Shown: positions 36,114-44,738, counted from the first letter of the stretch. The stretch: DNA of 64,000 nt from Myxococcota bacterium (GCA_022447545.1 JAKVBI010000010.1:237382-301381); one strand, 5' to 3'. Notes: generated from the letters alone by a model not told the origin. Made by a program: numbers and translations.

Positions 36114-36860
36114 ATGACATCAGGACCTGGCAATGCGTGCACCGATCTCCGAACCGGGCGGCTTCGCGTGGTTCGAGACCTCGAATGGCACCCGTTCACC
36201 CGCACTCGGTTGGTGGAAGCGGAGAATCGGTACTGGCTCGAAAAACGCTTCCGTGTGCCATGGCTGCCCGGGCGATTGGGGTCGTGGTTCGCCAGTCGTA
36301 TCGCGGATCATGAAGAGAGGGGCAGTCGAGCGCTCCGGGACCTGGAGGGTGTGGCGGTCAACACCAGGCGGATCGCGCCGGACACTCTGCTTCGTGAGTG
36401 GGTGGAGGGCAGGGACCTCGATCGCGTTCGACGGGCGGGCGACCAGGTACCCGATGACTTCTTCGACGGTCTGGCTCGGATTCTGGCGGGAATCCATCAG
36501 CGGGGTTGCTCGTACAACGACCTCGAGCGCAAGAGCAATGTTCTGGTGACGCCCGAGGGCGAGCCGGTGCTGATCGACTTTCAGATTCTACTCCGCCCCT
36601 ACCGGGGGAGTTGGGGTTGGTTGCGCGCGCTCTCGAGGGGCGCGGTGCGAGAATTGCAACGGCAGGACCTGCGTTATCTCTACAAGATGAAACGACGTCA
36701 TCGGCCGGACCTCCTTACCGCAGAAGAGGAGCGCGCCGTGCTCGAGCGCAGCGCGTTGGCGCGTCTCTATCGCCCGGTATGGCGGGTGCTGCACGGGCTG
36801 AAGCGACACTTCTGGCCCAAGGGCAGCCGGAACGTCGATCCGCGGGTGCGTCGAACGTGA
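36114..36860 (+). CDS. RIO/WaaP-like small kinase-fold protein
   Basis: This 248-residue protein from the ATG at 36114 has a compact kinase core. The catalytic loop reads YNDLERKSN at 134-142, with the catalytic Asp136 and metal-binding Asn142, and the DFG-equivalent is IDFQ with Asp155. The HxD histidine is a tyrosine, as in several lipopolysaccharide-kinase and RIO relatives. An upstream WLEKRF (residues 41-46) could provide the ATP-binding lysine. LPS Kdo/heptose kinases are the closest functional analogy, but a substrate cannot be named. Its stop overlaps the miaE start region by one base, so the two genes are translationally coupled. Confidence 0.7.
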   Translation: MTSGPGNACTDLRTGRLRVVRDLEWHPFTRTRLVEAENRYWLEKRFRVPWLPGRLGSWFASRIADHEERGSRALRDLEGVAVNTRRIAPDTLLREWVEGRDLDRVRRAGDQVPDDFFDGLARILAGIHQRGCSYNDLERKSNVLVTPEGEPVLIDFQILLRPYRGSWGWLRALSRGAVRELQRQDLRYLYKMKRRHRPDLLTAEEERAVLERSALARLYRPVWRVLHGLKRHFWPKGSRNVDPRVRRT

Positions 36861-37435
36861 TGCTTTCGTTGGCCCGTGTGACGGATTCCGCGTGGCTCCC
36901 CCAGGCCGTCGAGCGATTGGACGAAATCCTGGTGGATCACGCGCATTGTGAAAAGAAGGCCGCTGGAATGGCCGTCCAGTTGATCTTCCGTTACACCCAG
37001 CATTCTTTTCTCCACGAGCCTCTGTCACGGTTGGCTCGGGAAGAGTTGGCCCACTTCGAGCAGGTGCTCGAGCATCTGCGGCGGCGCGGTGTCGAATTTC
37101 GGGCGTTGCGTCCCGGCCCGTATGCGGGGCGTTTGAAGCAGGCGGTGCGCGGGACCGAGCCCGAGCGTCTATTGGACACACTTCTCTGCAGCGCTCTCAT
37201 CGAAGCCCGAAGCTGCGAGCGCTTCGGCCTGCTCGCCGAAGGGGTCCCGGACCCGAAACTCGCGGCCTTCTACCAGAGTCTGTTGGCCAGCGAGGCGCGG
37301 CACCACCGGATCTACGTCGATCTGGCCAAACGGCTGGCGCCAGACGCGAGGGTTCGAGCCCGCCTGGATGAACTCGCTGCGATCGAAGCATCGGCTTTGT
37401 CGGAAAGCGGGGAGCGGGTTCGAATGCACAGTTGA
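36860..37435 (+). CDS. miaE: tRNA-(ms2io6A37) hydroxylase
   Basis: This 191-residue ferritin-like di-iron enzyme has ligands Glu31 (DHAHCEKKAAG), Glu62 and His65 (REELAHFEQV), Glu116 (LIEARSCERF), and Glu145 and His148 (LASEARHHRIY). These match MiaE. MiaE hydroxylates the isopentenyl group of ms2i6A at tRNA position 37 using O2, so it implies aerobic metabolism at least at times. The ATG at 36860 is preceded by an in-frame GTG at 36857, and both overlap the end of the kinase-like gene. The pairing with a kinase-fold gene is unusual. Confidence 0.9.
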   Translation: MLSLARVTDSAWLPQAVERLDEILVDHAHCEKKAAGMAVQLIFRYTQHSFLHEPLSRLAREELAHFEQVLEHLRRRGVEFRALRPGPYAGRLKQAVRGTEPERLLDTLLCSALIEARSCERFGLLAEGVPDPKLAAFYQSLLASEARHHRIYVDLAKRLAPDARVRARLDELAAIEASALSESGERVRMHS

Positions 37436-37532
37436 CGGAGGGCGCGTCGATGTCGGAACCTGCGGCCTCGGGGGCGAGAGGCCGAGGGCGTTCGGGAACG
37501 ACCGGCCAAGCAAGAAGTCGAGGGAGAGCGAT

Positions 37533-38273
37533 ATGGAGATTCAGACGGAGCGAGTGAAAGTTCAGGTCGAGGGCGGAACCATGGGGGGGTACCTCGCGAG
37601 ACCGGCGGGTGCGGGACCCTGGCCCGGCGTACTCGTGTTCATGGAAATCTTTGGCGTCAATGGCCATATCCGGGACGTGGTGGAGCGGGTGGCGGCCGAG
37701 GGCTATGTGGCCCTGGCGCCGGATTTCTTTCATCGCACGGGTCCGGGTGTCGAATTCGCCTACGACGAACAGGGCTTCGAGCAGGGGTTTGCACTGCTCA
37801 ACCAGCTCGTGGCAGACGAAATGATCGCGGATTCGCGGGCGGCCTTAGCTCTTCTGCGCTCGCGTGAAGACGTCAACGGAGACCGGGTGGGGGCAATGGG
37901 GTTCTGCATTGGGGGACACATGACCTACTTGACGGCATGTGAGACCGATGTGAAGGCTGCGGCGAGCTTCTACGGGGGCGGGATCGCGGCAGCTGAGGGG
38001 CCCGGCGCGGCGGAATCGACGCTCGGGCGGACGCCGAAGATTTCTGGACGCCTGCTGTGCCTGTTCGGTGATCGCGATGATTTCATTCCCGGAGATCAGG
38101 TCGAGGCGATTCGGGAGGCGCTGTCGAAAGCGGGCACGGATTCGGAGGTCGTCGTCTATCCGGGAGCCGATCACGGGTTCTTCTGCGACCAGCGCGAGAG
38201 CTACGACAGCAGCGCTGCCGCCGACGCGTGGCAACGGGTCAAGAACCTGTTCGCCCAGACCCTGGGGGCCTGA
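37533..38273 (+). CDS. Dienelactone hydrolase family protein
   Basis: This 246-residue protein starts at the ATG following a GAGAGCG site. The family's cysteine nucleophile is Cys125 in MGFCIGG, with Asp182 (FGDRDDFI) and His214 (GADHGFF) completing the Cys-Asp-His triad. The N-terminal YLARPAGAGPWPGVLVFMEIFGVN pattern is standard. Family members open dienelactones in chloroaromatic breakdown or hydrolyse other esters. No catabolic cluster is next to it, so the substrate is unknown. It is the last gene before the cobalamin riboswitch. Confidence 0.93.
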   Translation: MEIQTERVKVQVEGGTMGGYLARPAGAGPWPGVLVFMEIFGVNGHIRDVVERVAAEGYVALAPDFFHRTGPGVEFAYDEQGFEQGFALLNQLVADEMIADSRAALALLRSREDVNGDRVGAMGFCIGGHMTYLTACETDVKAAASFYGGGIAAAEGPGAAESTLGRTPKISGRLLCLFGDRDDFIPGDQVEAIREALSKAGTDSEVVVYPGADHGFFCDQRESYDSSAAADAWQRVKNLFAQTLGA

Positions 38274-38313
38274 TCCACCTCTCCGAGCGAGCCTGCCTTC
38301 CCAGGTGGGTTGG

Positions 38314-38330
38314 CGGAGCCGCCAGCTCCG
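38314..38330 (+). terminator. Terminator-like hairpin after the dienelactone hydrolase gene
   Basis: CGGAGC and GCTCCG form a perfect 6-bp stem with a 5-base loop, starting 41 bases after the stop codon. The sequence after it is GTCTACTTTG, a poor T tract, so intrinsic termination is only a possibility. Confidence 0.25.
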
Positions 38331-38359
38331 GTCTACTTTGACTGGGACATAGACATACG

Positions 38360-38609
38360 GTGGAAGGTGTCCTCGCCATCGCCTCGGTCCATGGACCGTG
38401 GGTGGGTGTCGGGGCGGCCCGGCAGTGTCGTTTCGAAAGGCCCAAGGCTTTCCGAGTCGACTCTTCGGGTCGCGGGAAGTCGGTGAGAATCCGACGCGAT
38501 CCCGTCGCTGTAACCGGGGACGACCGTCGAAAGGTGCCACTGGCCGCATTGAGCGGCTGGGAAGGCTCGACGGTCGACCGATCCGGGAGCCAGAAGACCG
38601 GCCTTCCAC
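38360..38609 (+). promoter_or_regulatory. Cobalamin (B12) riboswitch aptamer
   Basis: The conserved core is present in order: GGGAAGTCGGTGAGAATCC, then CCGTCGCTGTAACCGGGG, then GTGCCACTG, CTGGGAAGGC, and the B12 box GAGCCAGAAGACCGGCC at 38587-38603. The outer P1 helix can be seen as GTGGAAGG at 38360-38367 pairing perfectly with CCTTCCAC at 38602-38609, which sets the limits. Binding of a cobalamin form is expected to shut down the downstream btuB-led operon. Its presence ahead of a TonB-dependent receptor identifies that receptor's ligand. Confidence 0.95.
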
Positions 38610-38786
38610 GACGCCAATCCCATCGGGGGCGCCTTGCGCCGTTTGCCGAGGGGCGGGCGGCGATCTGGAGTGCGGGACAACACTCCGTAGGCCTCCCACC
38701 CAAAGCTTTCCCAGCCCGAATGGAATCCACCGTGAGTCAAGACACGCGACTGGCCGGACCGGCCGGACGCGGCGGGGGATTTCGAG
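38610..38786 (+). promoter_or_regulatory. Riboswitch expression platform and btuB leader
   Basis: This leader has no open gene. GCTTTCCCAGCC at 38705-38716 can pair over 12 positions (one G-U) with GGCTGGGAAGGC at 38555-38566 inside the aptamer core, so aptamer folding and leader pairing would be mutually exclusive. A second inverted repeat, GGCCGGACCGGCC at 38752-38764, lies shortly before the GTG start. No T-rich terminator is seen, so control by translation initiation is more likely than by termination. Confidence 0.5.
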
Positions 38787-40865
38787 GTGCAGGCCGGACG
38801 AGAGCAGACCGGGCAGTCGGCCCGTGACCGCACGATCGGTCGCTTGTGCTGTGCTCTGCTGACCGCACTGGTGGCCTCTGGATCGTTTCGGACCCTCCGA
38901 GCTGAACCCGTCCGGCCCGACTCGCAGGTTCCACCGGCTCGCCGCACGACCCCCGCCGTTGTCGCCGATGAGATGCGGCCTCCCGCATTGCCCGAGGATC
39001 CGAGCGCTTTCTCTCAGGTGATCGAAGTCGAGCGTTATGCCGGCGAGGGCAAGAGCGTCGCCGACCTTCTGTCCGAAGCCGTGGGGGTGAACGTTCGGCG
39101 CTTTGGGGGGGCAGGCGGCCGGGCTGAGATTTCGATCCGCGGGTCCGCCGCTCAGCAGGTGGTGGTCCGCCTCGATGGCGTCCGGCTCAATGGTGTGAGC
39201 GCCCAGGGGGTGGACTTGTCGACGCTCCCCATTGGGCTGGTGGAACGGATTGTCGTGACACGCGGCGGCGGTTCGGTTCAGGCGGGCAGCGGAGCCATCG
39301 GTGGGGTGGTCGACATCGTGACCCGCCGGGCTGGGGGCAATGAGCCCTGGAGATTACAGGTCAGTGGGGGCTCGTTCGGAACCTGGCGGGGGTCCGCGCT
39401 CGGGAGCACTCAGTGGGGAGGGGACGGGGCGGAGGCAGAGGCCTGGAATCTGCTCGCCGGTGCCGAGATCGTGCATACACGCGGGGATTGGAACTTTCAG
39501 CCCATCGAGGTCGAAACAGCGGGCGTTGTGCGAAGAGGACCGGGGCCCGTGACCCGTATCAACAACGCGAGCACCAGAACGTCCGGCCTGATCCGGGGAG
39601 GCCGCACGCTGGGCGAACGAGGATGGGTGGGTTGGAGCGATTCGATCTACTACGCGAGTCAGGGGGCGCCGGGACCCGCCACCGGGGGAGGCGAGACGTT
39701 GGGTCAGAGTCCGACCGCCCATCGGCGCCGGATTCGAAATGTGGCCAAGCTGGAGATCGAAGGCGTCGAGTTGGGCGCTGGACACTGGGACGCCAAGGGA
39801 GTTCTGTTCCATCGCTACGAGCGGAGCCGGTTTCGAGACCCCGACCCGGTGCTCGGCGGGCCGGTGGAAACCGACGACCGAAGTCAGGAACTTGGCGCCC
39901 GCACGGAATGGGCTCGGGGTTTTGACCTCGGGCCGACCGTCCATCAATCGCGGATGAGCCTGCAGGTGTCCCAGAATTGGTTCGACTCGTTGTCGTCCGG
40001 CGATCGCGACCGCCTGGAGTTAGGCGGAGTGCTTCAGGACGAGATCGCTGTGTGGGAAGGCAAGGTCCAGTTCGTACCCGCTCTGCGCATCGAACATACG
40101 AGCGGCTTTGACCTCGAAGCCCTGCCGCGACTGGGCGTGATGCTGGGGCCATGGAAGGGGTTCGTGGTTCGGGGCAATCTCGAGCGTTCGTATCGGGTAC
40201 CCAGCTTCGACGAACTCTATCTCGATGAGGAGTTCATTCGGGGTGACCCGAATCTGCGCCCGGAAGAAGCACTGTCCGCCGACCTGGGAATCGAGCTGGG
40301 TTTGAAACGCATCGGTCCCCTGGAGTCACTCCGGCTCGAGGTCGCGGCGTTTCGCAACGACATCGATCAGTCCATCGTCTTTCAACAACGAAGCCCCCAA
40401 ATCCTGATCGCCTCGAATACCGGGGCTGCCCTCGAGCAGGGACTCGAGTTCAGCTGGGCGTTTGAAATGTTCTCGTGGGTGGCGGTGTCGGGAAACGCCA
40501 CACTGCTCGAAGCCCGTACCGATGCGGGTCGGCGGCTGCCCGGTCGTCCCGACACTGAGGTTTGGCTTCGTTTTCGTCTGGGAGGCCAATCCGAGCATCC
40601 CTGGAAGTTCGTGGTCGAGGCCAAACACCTGAGTGACTTCACGGTGGACGCCGTGGGGGCTCGAGTGGTTCCCGGCCGTATCACCTACGACGCGAGCGTT
40701 TCCCTGCGACTCGATCGGCTCGGGGTCTTTGACGGCTGGTTGCCGAGTCGAAAGCTCCGGTTGTTTGTCGAGGCCACCAACGTCACGGATCAGTCCGTTC
40801 GCGATAGCGTGGGCTACCCCCAACCGGGACGTGAAGTCGGCCTCGGAGTGGAGGCGGTATGGTGA
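38787..40865 (+). CDS. btuB: TonB-dependent vitamin B12 receptor, BtuB-like
   Basis: This 692-residue protein (GTG start) has a signal peptide (LCCALLTALVASGSF) and then a short linker. The plug domain spans roughly residues 78-190: SVADLLSEAVGVNVRRFGG, AEISIRGSAAQQVVVRLDGVRLN and GSGAIGGVVDIVTR. A 22-strand-type barrel follows, ending GLGVEAVW. The barrel has the FDELYLDEEFIRGDPNLRPE pattern of this receptor class. The cobalamin riboswitch directly upstream assigns the ligand. It imports cobalamin across the outer membrane using TonB energy. BtuF, BtuC and BtuD are not in the window. The next gene overlaps its stop by 7 bases. Confidence 0.92.
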   Translation: MQAGREQTGQSARDRTIGRLCCALLTALVASGSFRTLRAEPVRPDSQVPPARRTTPAVVADEMRPPALPEDPSAFSQVIEVERYAGEGKSVADLLSEAVGVNVRRFGGAGGRAEISIRGSAAQQVVVRLDGVRLNGVSAQGVDLSTLPIGLVERIVVTRGGGSVQAGSGAIGGVVDIVTRRAGGNEPWRLQVSGGSFGTWRGSALGSTQWGGDGAEAEAWNLLAGAEIVHTRGDWNFQPIEVETAGVVRRGPGPVTRINNASTRTSGLIRGGRTLGERGWVGWSDSIYYASQGAPGPATGGGETLGQSPTAHRRRIRNVAKLEIEGVELGAGHWDAKGVLFHRYERSRFRDPDPVLGGPVETDDRSQELGARTEWARGFDLGPTVHQSRMSLQVSQNWFDSLSSGDRDRLELGGVLQDEIAVWEGKVQFVPALRIEHTSGFDLEALPRLGVMLGPWKGFVVRGNLERSYRVPSFDELYLDEEFIRGDPNLRPEEALSADLGIELGLKRIGPLESLRLEVAAFRNDIDQSIVFQQRSPQILIASNTGAALEQGLEFSWAFEMFSWVAVSGNATLLEARTDAGRRLPGRPDTEVWLRFRLGGQSEHPWKFVVEAKHLSDFTVDAVGARVVPGRITYDASVSLRLDRLGVFDGWLPSRKLRLFVEATNVTDQSVRDSVGYPQPGREVGLGVEAVW

Positions 40866-42463
40866 CTGTCCGGCTCCAGTATCTGACGCGTCTCATGATC
40901 GCAGGGTTCTGCGTCCTGAGCGGGGCTTGTATCGAAGGAGACGGCAGCGGGGGGTCGGCGCTGCGCATTCGCGTGAGTAGCCCGGATCCGCGCTGTACCC
41001 CCCTGGCCAGTGCTTTTCCCGGTCTGTTCGATTTTGTTCCGGGGCGCTCGGATCGTGTCGTGGTTCCGGAACCCTTCCCCGGAGATCTCACGGTGCTGGA
41101 TGTCTCCTCGGTGCCTCCGGCCATCCCGCCCGATGCGCCCCCTCTCCGGATTCCCGCTGACAGTGACGGCGACGGACGAGCCGAGAGGTTCTTGTTTCCT
41201 GTGCTCGACGGTGTTCTGGGGGTGGACGAAGGGCTGGCCCTGGTGACAGCCAGTGCCTATGAAGAAGTCCTGTTCTTCGATCCGGGCGAGGCTCGACTTC
41301 TGGCTTTCGAGGTGGAGGTGCCTCCCGGATACTCGCCGTCTCCGAATTCCCAGCTGCCAGCCGCCGGGACAGCCGCACTTCGAACCGGCTTGTCGACCTT
41401 TGCTTGTGTGGTCCCTGAAGCGGGTGCGGTGGATTCACGCGGGGACCTCCTCGCTGATCCAGGCGTTCTCGACCCCCGCCTCTACTGTGACCCTGCGGGT
41501 GCTCCCAGTTTCGAGAGCAACTACACCTCGGGAGCTGCCGTGGCTGCGGGGCGATTGTTCGTTTCGACCTCGAATCTCGGAAGCGGCGTGGGCGGGCCCG
41601 ATCCCCAACTACTGCCCGGTGCAGTCCTGGTGTTCGATTTTGATCTTGAGGCGGAGCCGCCGCGAGTGAGTCCCCATGGGAGCGTTCCGGTCATCGTGAC
41701 CTCGGGCTTCAACCCAACACATGTGACTGCCCTCAACGCATACGGTCGGTCCTGGGTGCTGGTGACCCATAGTGGGGCCCTGGGAATCGAGGCCGATGAT
41801 CCCGGGACTCCCGAAGTCGAAAGCAACGGTGTCCCGTTGAGCCCTGCCTCCATCGATGTCATCGATGCCGAACGCCTGCAACGGGTGGCTACCATACCCC
41901 TGGGGTGGGCGGCGCCAGCCTTCGATCGACTGGCCATCGACCCGAGTGGGCGACTGGCAGTGGTGGGCGGAGTCACTTCTCGCCATTTGTTCGCGGTGGA
42001 TCTGTCGGTGCTCGACTGGATCCCGGACGACGTCGTCGAGCCCTGGGTCCTCGATGGGTCCGCGGGTCCCGACGCCATCATCTTCGACGCAGCGCGTCCC
42101 TTCGTGATCCCGGGCGCTCCCGGCGGCGCGCCCGAAGCGGCCTGTGCCGGTTGGATCGTGGGAACGGCCTTCGATGAAACCGGGACACGCTTGTACGCCA
42201 CCGATCGTTGTGATGGAACGCTGACGGTGATCGCGATGGATCTCACGGGAGAGCCCGCGGTGGTTCCAGCGTCGAGTTTCGAGGTGGTGGAACAGTTCTC
42301 GGTGGCGAGCCCGTTGCGGGCCGACACCCTCGGGGAAATCCGCGATCTGGCCACTCTGCGGGTCCGACCGGGTCGACCCGAGATCGATTACCAGGGACCC
42401 GATGTCTTCGTAACCATCAACGATCCGGGGCTGCTATGTGCCATCAAAATTGCCGCCCGTTGA
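40859..42463 (+). CDS. Exported beta-propeller-like protein of the cobalamin operon
   Basis: This 534-residue protein has a signal with a lipobox-like end (CVLSGAC, Cys24), so it is probably a lipoprotein. The body is beta-rich, with repeated short strands and blade-like units (RSWVLVTHSGALGI, GRLAVVGGVTSRHLFAVDLSVLDW, GTRLYATDRCDGTLTVIAMDL) that suggest a YncE/NHL-type propeller. It starts inside the btuB stop (ATGGTGA), so it is tightly co-translated with the receptor. Bacteroides BtuG is a surface-exposed propeller lipoprotein that captures cobalamin and sits on BtuB. This protein could be a functional analogue. The fold and role are inferences from blade-like periodicity and context. Confidence 0.6.
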   Translation: MVTVRLQYLTRLMIAGFCVLSGACIEGDGSGGSALRIRVSSPDPRCTPLASAFPGLFDFVPGRSDRVVVPEPFPGDLTVLDVSSVPPAIPPDAPPLRIPADSDGDGRAERFLFPVLDGVLGVDEGLALVTASAYEEVLFFDPGEARLLAFEVEVPPGYSPSPNSQLPAAGTAALRTGLSTFACVVPEAGAVDSRGDLLADPGVLDPRLYCDPAGAPSFESNYTSGAAVAAGRLFVSTSNLGSGVGGPDPQLLPGAVLVFDFDLEAEPPRVSPHGSVPVIVTSGFNPTHVTALNAYGRSWVLVTHSGALGIEADDPGTPEVESNGVPLSPASIDVIDAERLQRVATIPLGWAAPAFDRLAIDPSGRLAVVGGVTSRHLFAVDLSVLDWIPDDVVEPWVLDGSAGPDAIIFDAARPFVIPGAPGGAPEAACAGWIVGTAFDETGTRLYATDRCDGTLTVIAMDLTGEPAVVPASSFEVVEQFSVASPLRADTLGEIRDLATLRVRPGRPEIDYQGPDVFVTINDPGLLCAIKIAAR

Positions 42464-42498
42464 GACCGTCGGACACTTCGTGTCGGGCTTCGCAGGGG

Positions 42499-42518
42499 CT
42501 CCGATTCGTTGATCGGAG
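42499..42518 (+). repeat. Inverted repeat between the second and third cobalamin operon genes
   Basis: CTCCGAT and ATCGGAG form a perfect 7-bp stem with a 6-base loop. A smaller hairpin (GACAC-TTC-GTGTC) sits about 30 bases upstream. They lie in the 127-base gap after 42463 and could protect or attenuate the transcript. No T tract follows. A good ribosome-binding site AAGGAG precedes the next gene. Confidence 0.35.
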
Positions 42519-42590
42519 GGAGGCGGTCCGTTCCGTCAACCGTGGCGTGTCGCCGCGGATCATGTCCAATCTGTTGAATAAGGAGATCCA

Positions 42591-43655
42591 ATGATGCCGT
42601 GCTCGAAGTGTTGGGGAATGATTGTGACGCTTTTCCTGTGGGTGGGGCCGGCGGCAGCCGTCCCCATCGCAACCTCGGGTTACCAATTGTCAACGCTCGT
42701 CACTCCCGGTATCGCGACAGGCGGTGTAGCGGCAGTCGGTGAAAGCCTGTTCGTCGGAGTGGGGTCCTACGGGGCTGGCGCGCAATCGGTTGCCCGAATC
42801 GATTCCGGGGGCACGACGCTGATCGCTCAGGGCTTCGGGTCGTTGTCGGGCATGACCTATGACGCCGCGGGCGACCGACTCCTGGTGGGAGACAACTTCG
42901 CGTTTGGGGGGAGCCTCGGGAGTGCCGCCACGGCGGATAACCTCTACGCGATTCCTTCGCCCCTCAGCCACGCCGGCACCCCGTTCCAAGCCCAGAATCT
43001 GGAGGTCCTCCTCCCGACTGGAGCCACACTCCCGTTACCGGGAATGGCGGATGTGACCCTCGATCCGCGAGACCCCACGGGCCAGAGCCTGTTCGTTACC
43101 GATTCTTCGGAGAGTTTTCCGCCCAATGGGCTGCTGCTGAGCGTTGACACGGCGACCCAGACAGCGATCCCCCTGGTTTCGGGTCTCGGATATGCGGCGG
43201 GAGTCGCGGCAACGGCGACCGCCGTCTTTTTTGGCGAAGTGGATGCGGCGACCTTCCAGGGGCAAATCTCTCGATTGGATCTGACGCCAGGCGGTGGAAG
43301 CAGCGTACTGGTTTCGGGCCTTGCGGGTCAGGCGGATCTCTTCCTCGCTTCGGATGGAAATTTGCTCGCAACGGCTTCCGCTTATGGGGGGGCATCGGAG
43401 GTGTTGCGAATCAATCCCAACACCGGTGCCATCCTGGAGACCGTGGCCTCGGGATTCGACTTCGCAACGGCATTGACCGAATCCGAGGGCTCGATCTACG
43501 TGCTCGAGGGAGGCTCGACGGCAGGTTCTAAGATTTATCGATTCTCTCCGATTCCAGAGCCGGCCAGCATCCTCATGTTGGGATTGGGTTTTGGATGGCT
43601 GAGCAGGCTGGGGCGGTGTAATCGTTCGCCGGGATTCGAGGGGAGCGACGCATGA
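42591..43655 (+). CDS. PEP-CTERM sorting-domain protein of the cobalamin operon
   Basis: This 354-residue protein has a strong AAGGAGATCC site before its ATG. A signal peptide (IVTLFLWVGPAAA) is followed by beta-rich repeats resembling a WD/NHL propeller (AGDRLLVGDNFAFGG, NGLLLSVDTATQT, GNLLATASAYGGASEVLRINPNTG). The C-terminus is a PEP-CTERM tripartite signal: PEP near residue 323, a hydrophobic helix (SILMLGLGFGWLS) and a basic cluster (RLGR). It is followed by about 12 extra residues, which is atypical. An exosortase would cleave it at PEP for surface anchoring or release. No exosortase is in this window. Its gene lies downstream of the btuB riboswitch and overlaps the next gene by 4 bases. 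Confidence 0.8.
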   Translation: MMPCSKCWGMIVTLFLWVGPAAAVPIATSGYQLSTLVTPGIATGGVAAVGESLFVGVGSYGAGAQSVARIDSGGTTLIAQGFGSLSGMTYDAAGDRLLVGDNFAFGGSLGSAATADNLYAIPSPLSHAGTPFQAQNLEVLLPTGATLPLPGMADVTLDPRDPTGQSLFVTDSSESFPPNGLLLSVDTATQTAIPLVSGLGYAAGVAATATAVFFGEVDAATFQGQISRLDLTPGGGSSVLVSGLAGQADLFLASDGNLLATASAYGGASEVLRINPNTGAILETVASGFDFATALTESEGSIYVLEGGSTAGSKIYRFSPIPEPASILMLGLGFGWLSRLGRCNRSPGFEGSDA

Positions 43656-44722
43656 ACCGAACTCGCTCCCTTCTGTTGATCGTGATTGCGGGTCTCAACA
43701 TGGGACAGCAATGTGAGCAACCCGACTTTGTTCTCGAGGGCGTGAGGGTTCTGGAGCCTCATGCCCACGCGGTCCGCAACTGCAAACCCTTCCGTATCGA
43801 AATCGATTTCAACGAGCATGGCGACGAGTCCACCCTGACCGTGCTCGTCAATGGAGTCGATGTCAGTGACCGTCTCCAACTCGATCCAGCTGCCCGCGGA
43901 AGGGTGATGGCCAGGGCAGAGTGGGTATGGGATGACGATCTCCTGTGGCTGGGCGAGAACACCATCGAAGCAACCGTCGACTTCCCTCACGGAACGATGA
44001 TGCGAACGCGAACGTTTGAGGTGGAGGGAGATGCCTTTGCGGACGCGGTTGTATCGTTCACGCCGGGAAGTCAGTCAGGTTTCAATCAGGCGGCTCTGCC
44101 CGAGGTCGTGCTCGGGGAACCGGACGGTGGCGGGATGTTCTTCGGTGGCAATGACGTGGTTTCCCTCGGTCTTGGCGGTCAGATCGAACTCGCATTCGAG
44201 GACAACCTGATCTGGAACGGAGAGGGTGCGGACTTCACCGTTTTCGAAAACCCATTCTTGACCCTGGAACCTGGTTTGGTGGTCGGCGCCCCCTTCTCCG
44301 AGCCGGGTCGGGTGAGTGTGAGCCAGGATGGAAACACCTGGTACGCCTTTCCGTGCGATCTTTCCATCGTGAATGCTCCCTATCACCCGGGTTGCGCGGG
44401 TGTTGAACCGGTGGTGTCCAACCCCGGCGTCCCCGAAACCCACGGTGCGCTTCCCACGATCGGACCTGGGGTCGAGGCGTTGTTGGGGCTGCCGGCCCTG
44501 TCGCTGCCGGATGTAGTGGGGCCGGGAGGGGATTCGTTCGACTTGTCGGAAGTCGGTTTGCTGTGGGCCCGGTACGTTCGCATCGAGGCTGCGAACTTCG
44601 CGTCGACGCCAAGTGGACCGGACAACGCGGGATTTGATCTCGATGCCGTGGCCGCCATCCATTCGGTTCCAGAAAGCGGGGTCACTTCCGGTTCTGGGTC
44701 CGTCTGCGCCACAGCACCATGA
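43652..44722 (+). CDS. Exported protein of unknown function in the cobalamin operon
   Basis: This 356-residue protein has a signal peptide (SLLLIVIAGLNMG). Residues 25-130 look like an Ig-type beta domain (FRIEIDFNEHGDESTLTVLVNGVDV). Residues 150-345 form a second beta-rich domain with FFGGNDVVSLGLGGQIELAFEDN and the striking GEGADFTVFENPF, then VSVSQDGNTWYAFP and a late WARYVRIEA. This second pattern recurs in exported proteins near cobalamin-regulated TonB receptors as I remember them, but I cannot confirm that here. It overlaps the PEP-CTERM gene by 4 bases. A cobalamin-binding or capture role is an inference from context only. Confidence 0.65.
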   Translation: MNRTRSLLLIVIAGLNMGQQCEQPDFVLEGVRVLEPHAHAVRNCKPFRIEIDFNEHGDESTLTVLVNGVDVSDRLQLDPAARGRVMARAEWVWDDDLLWLGENTIEATVDFPHGTMMRTRTFEVEGDAFADAVVSFTPGSQSGFNQAALPEVVLGEPDGGGMFFGGNDVVSLGLGGQIELAFEDNLIWNGEGADFTVFENPFLTLEPGLVVGAPFSEPGRVSVSQDGNTWYAFPCDLSIVNAPYHPGCAGVEPVVSNPGVPETHGALPTIGPGVEALLGLPALSLPDVVGPGGDSFDLSEVGLLWARYVRIEAANFASTPSGPDNAGFDLDAVAAIHSVPESGVTSGSGSVCATAP

Positions 44723-44738
44723 GTCTGTGGGGTGTGGG

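Noticed and set aside
38530-38862. Open frames overlapping the cobalamin riboswitch leader
   Set aside because: The region is explained by the aptamer and leader. The frames are arginine-rich, have no ribosome-binding site and are not consistent with a protein family.
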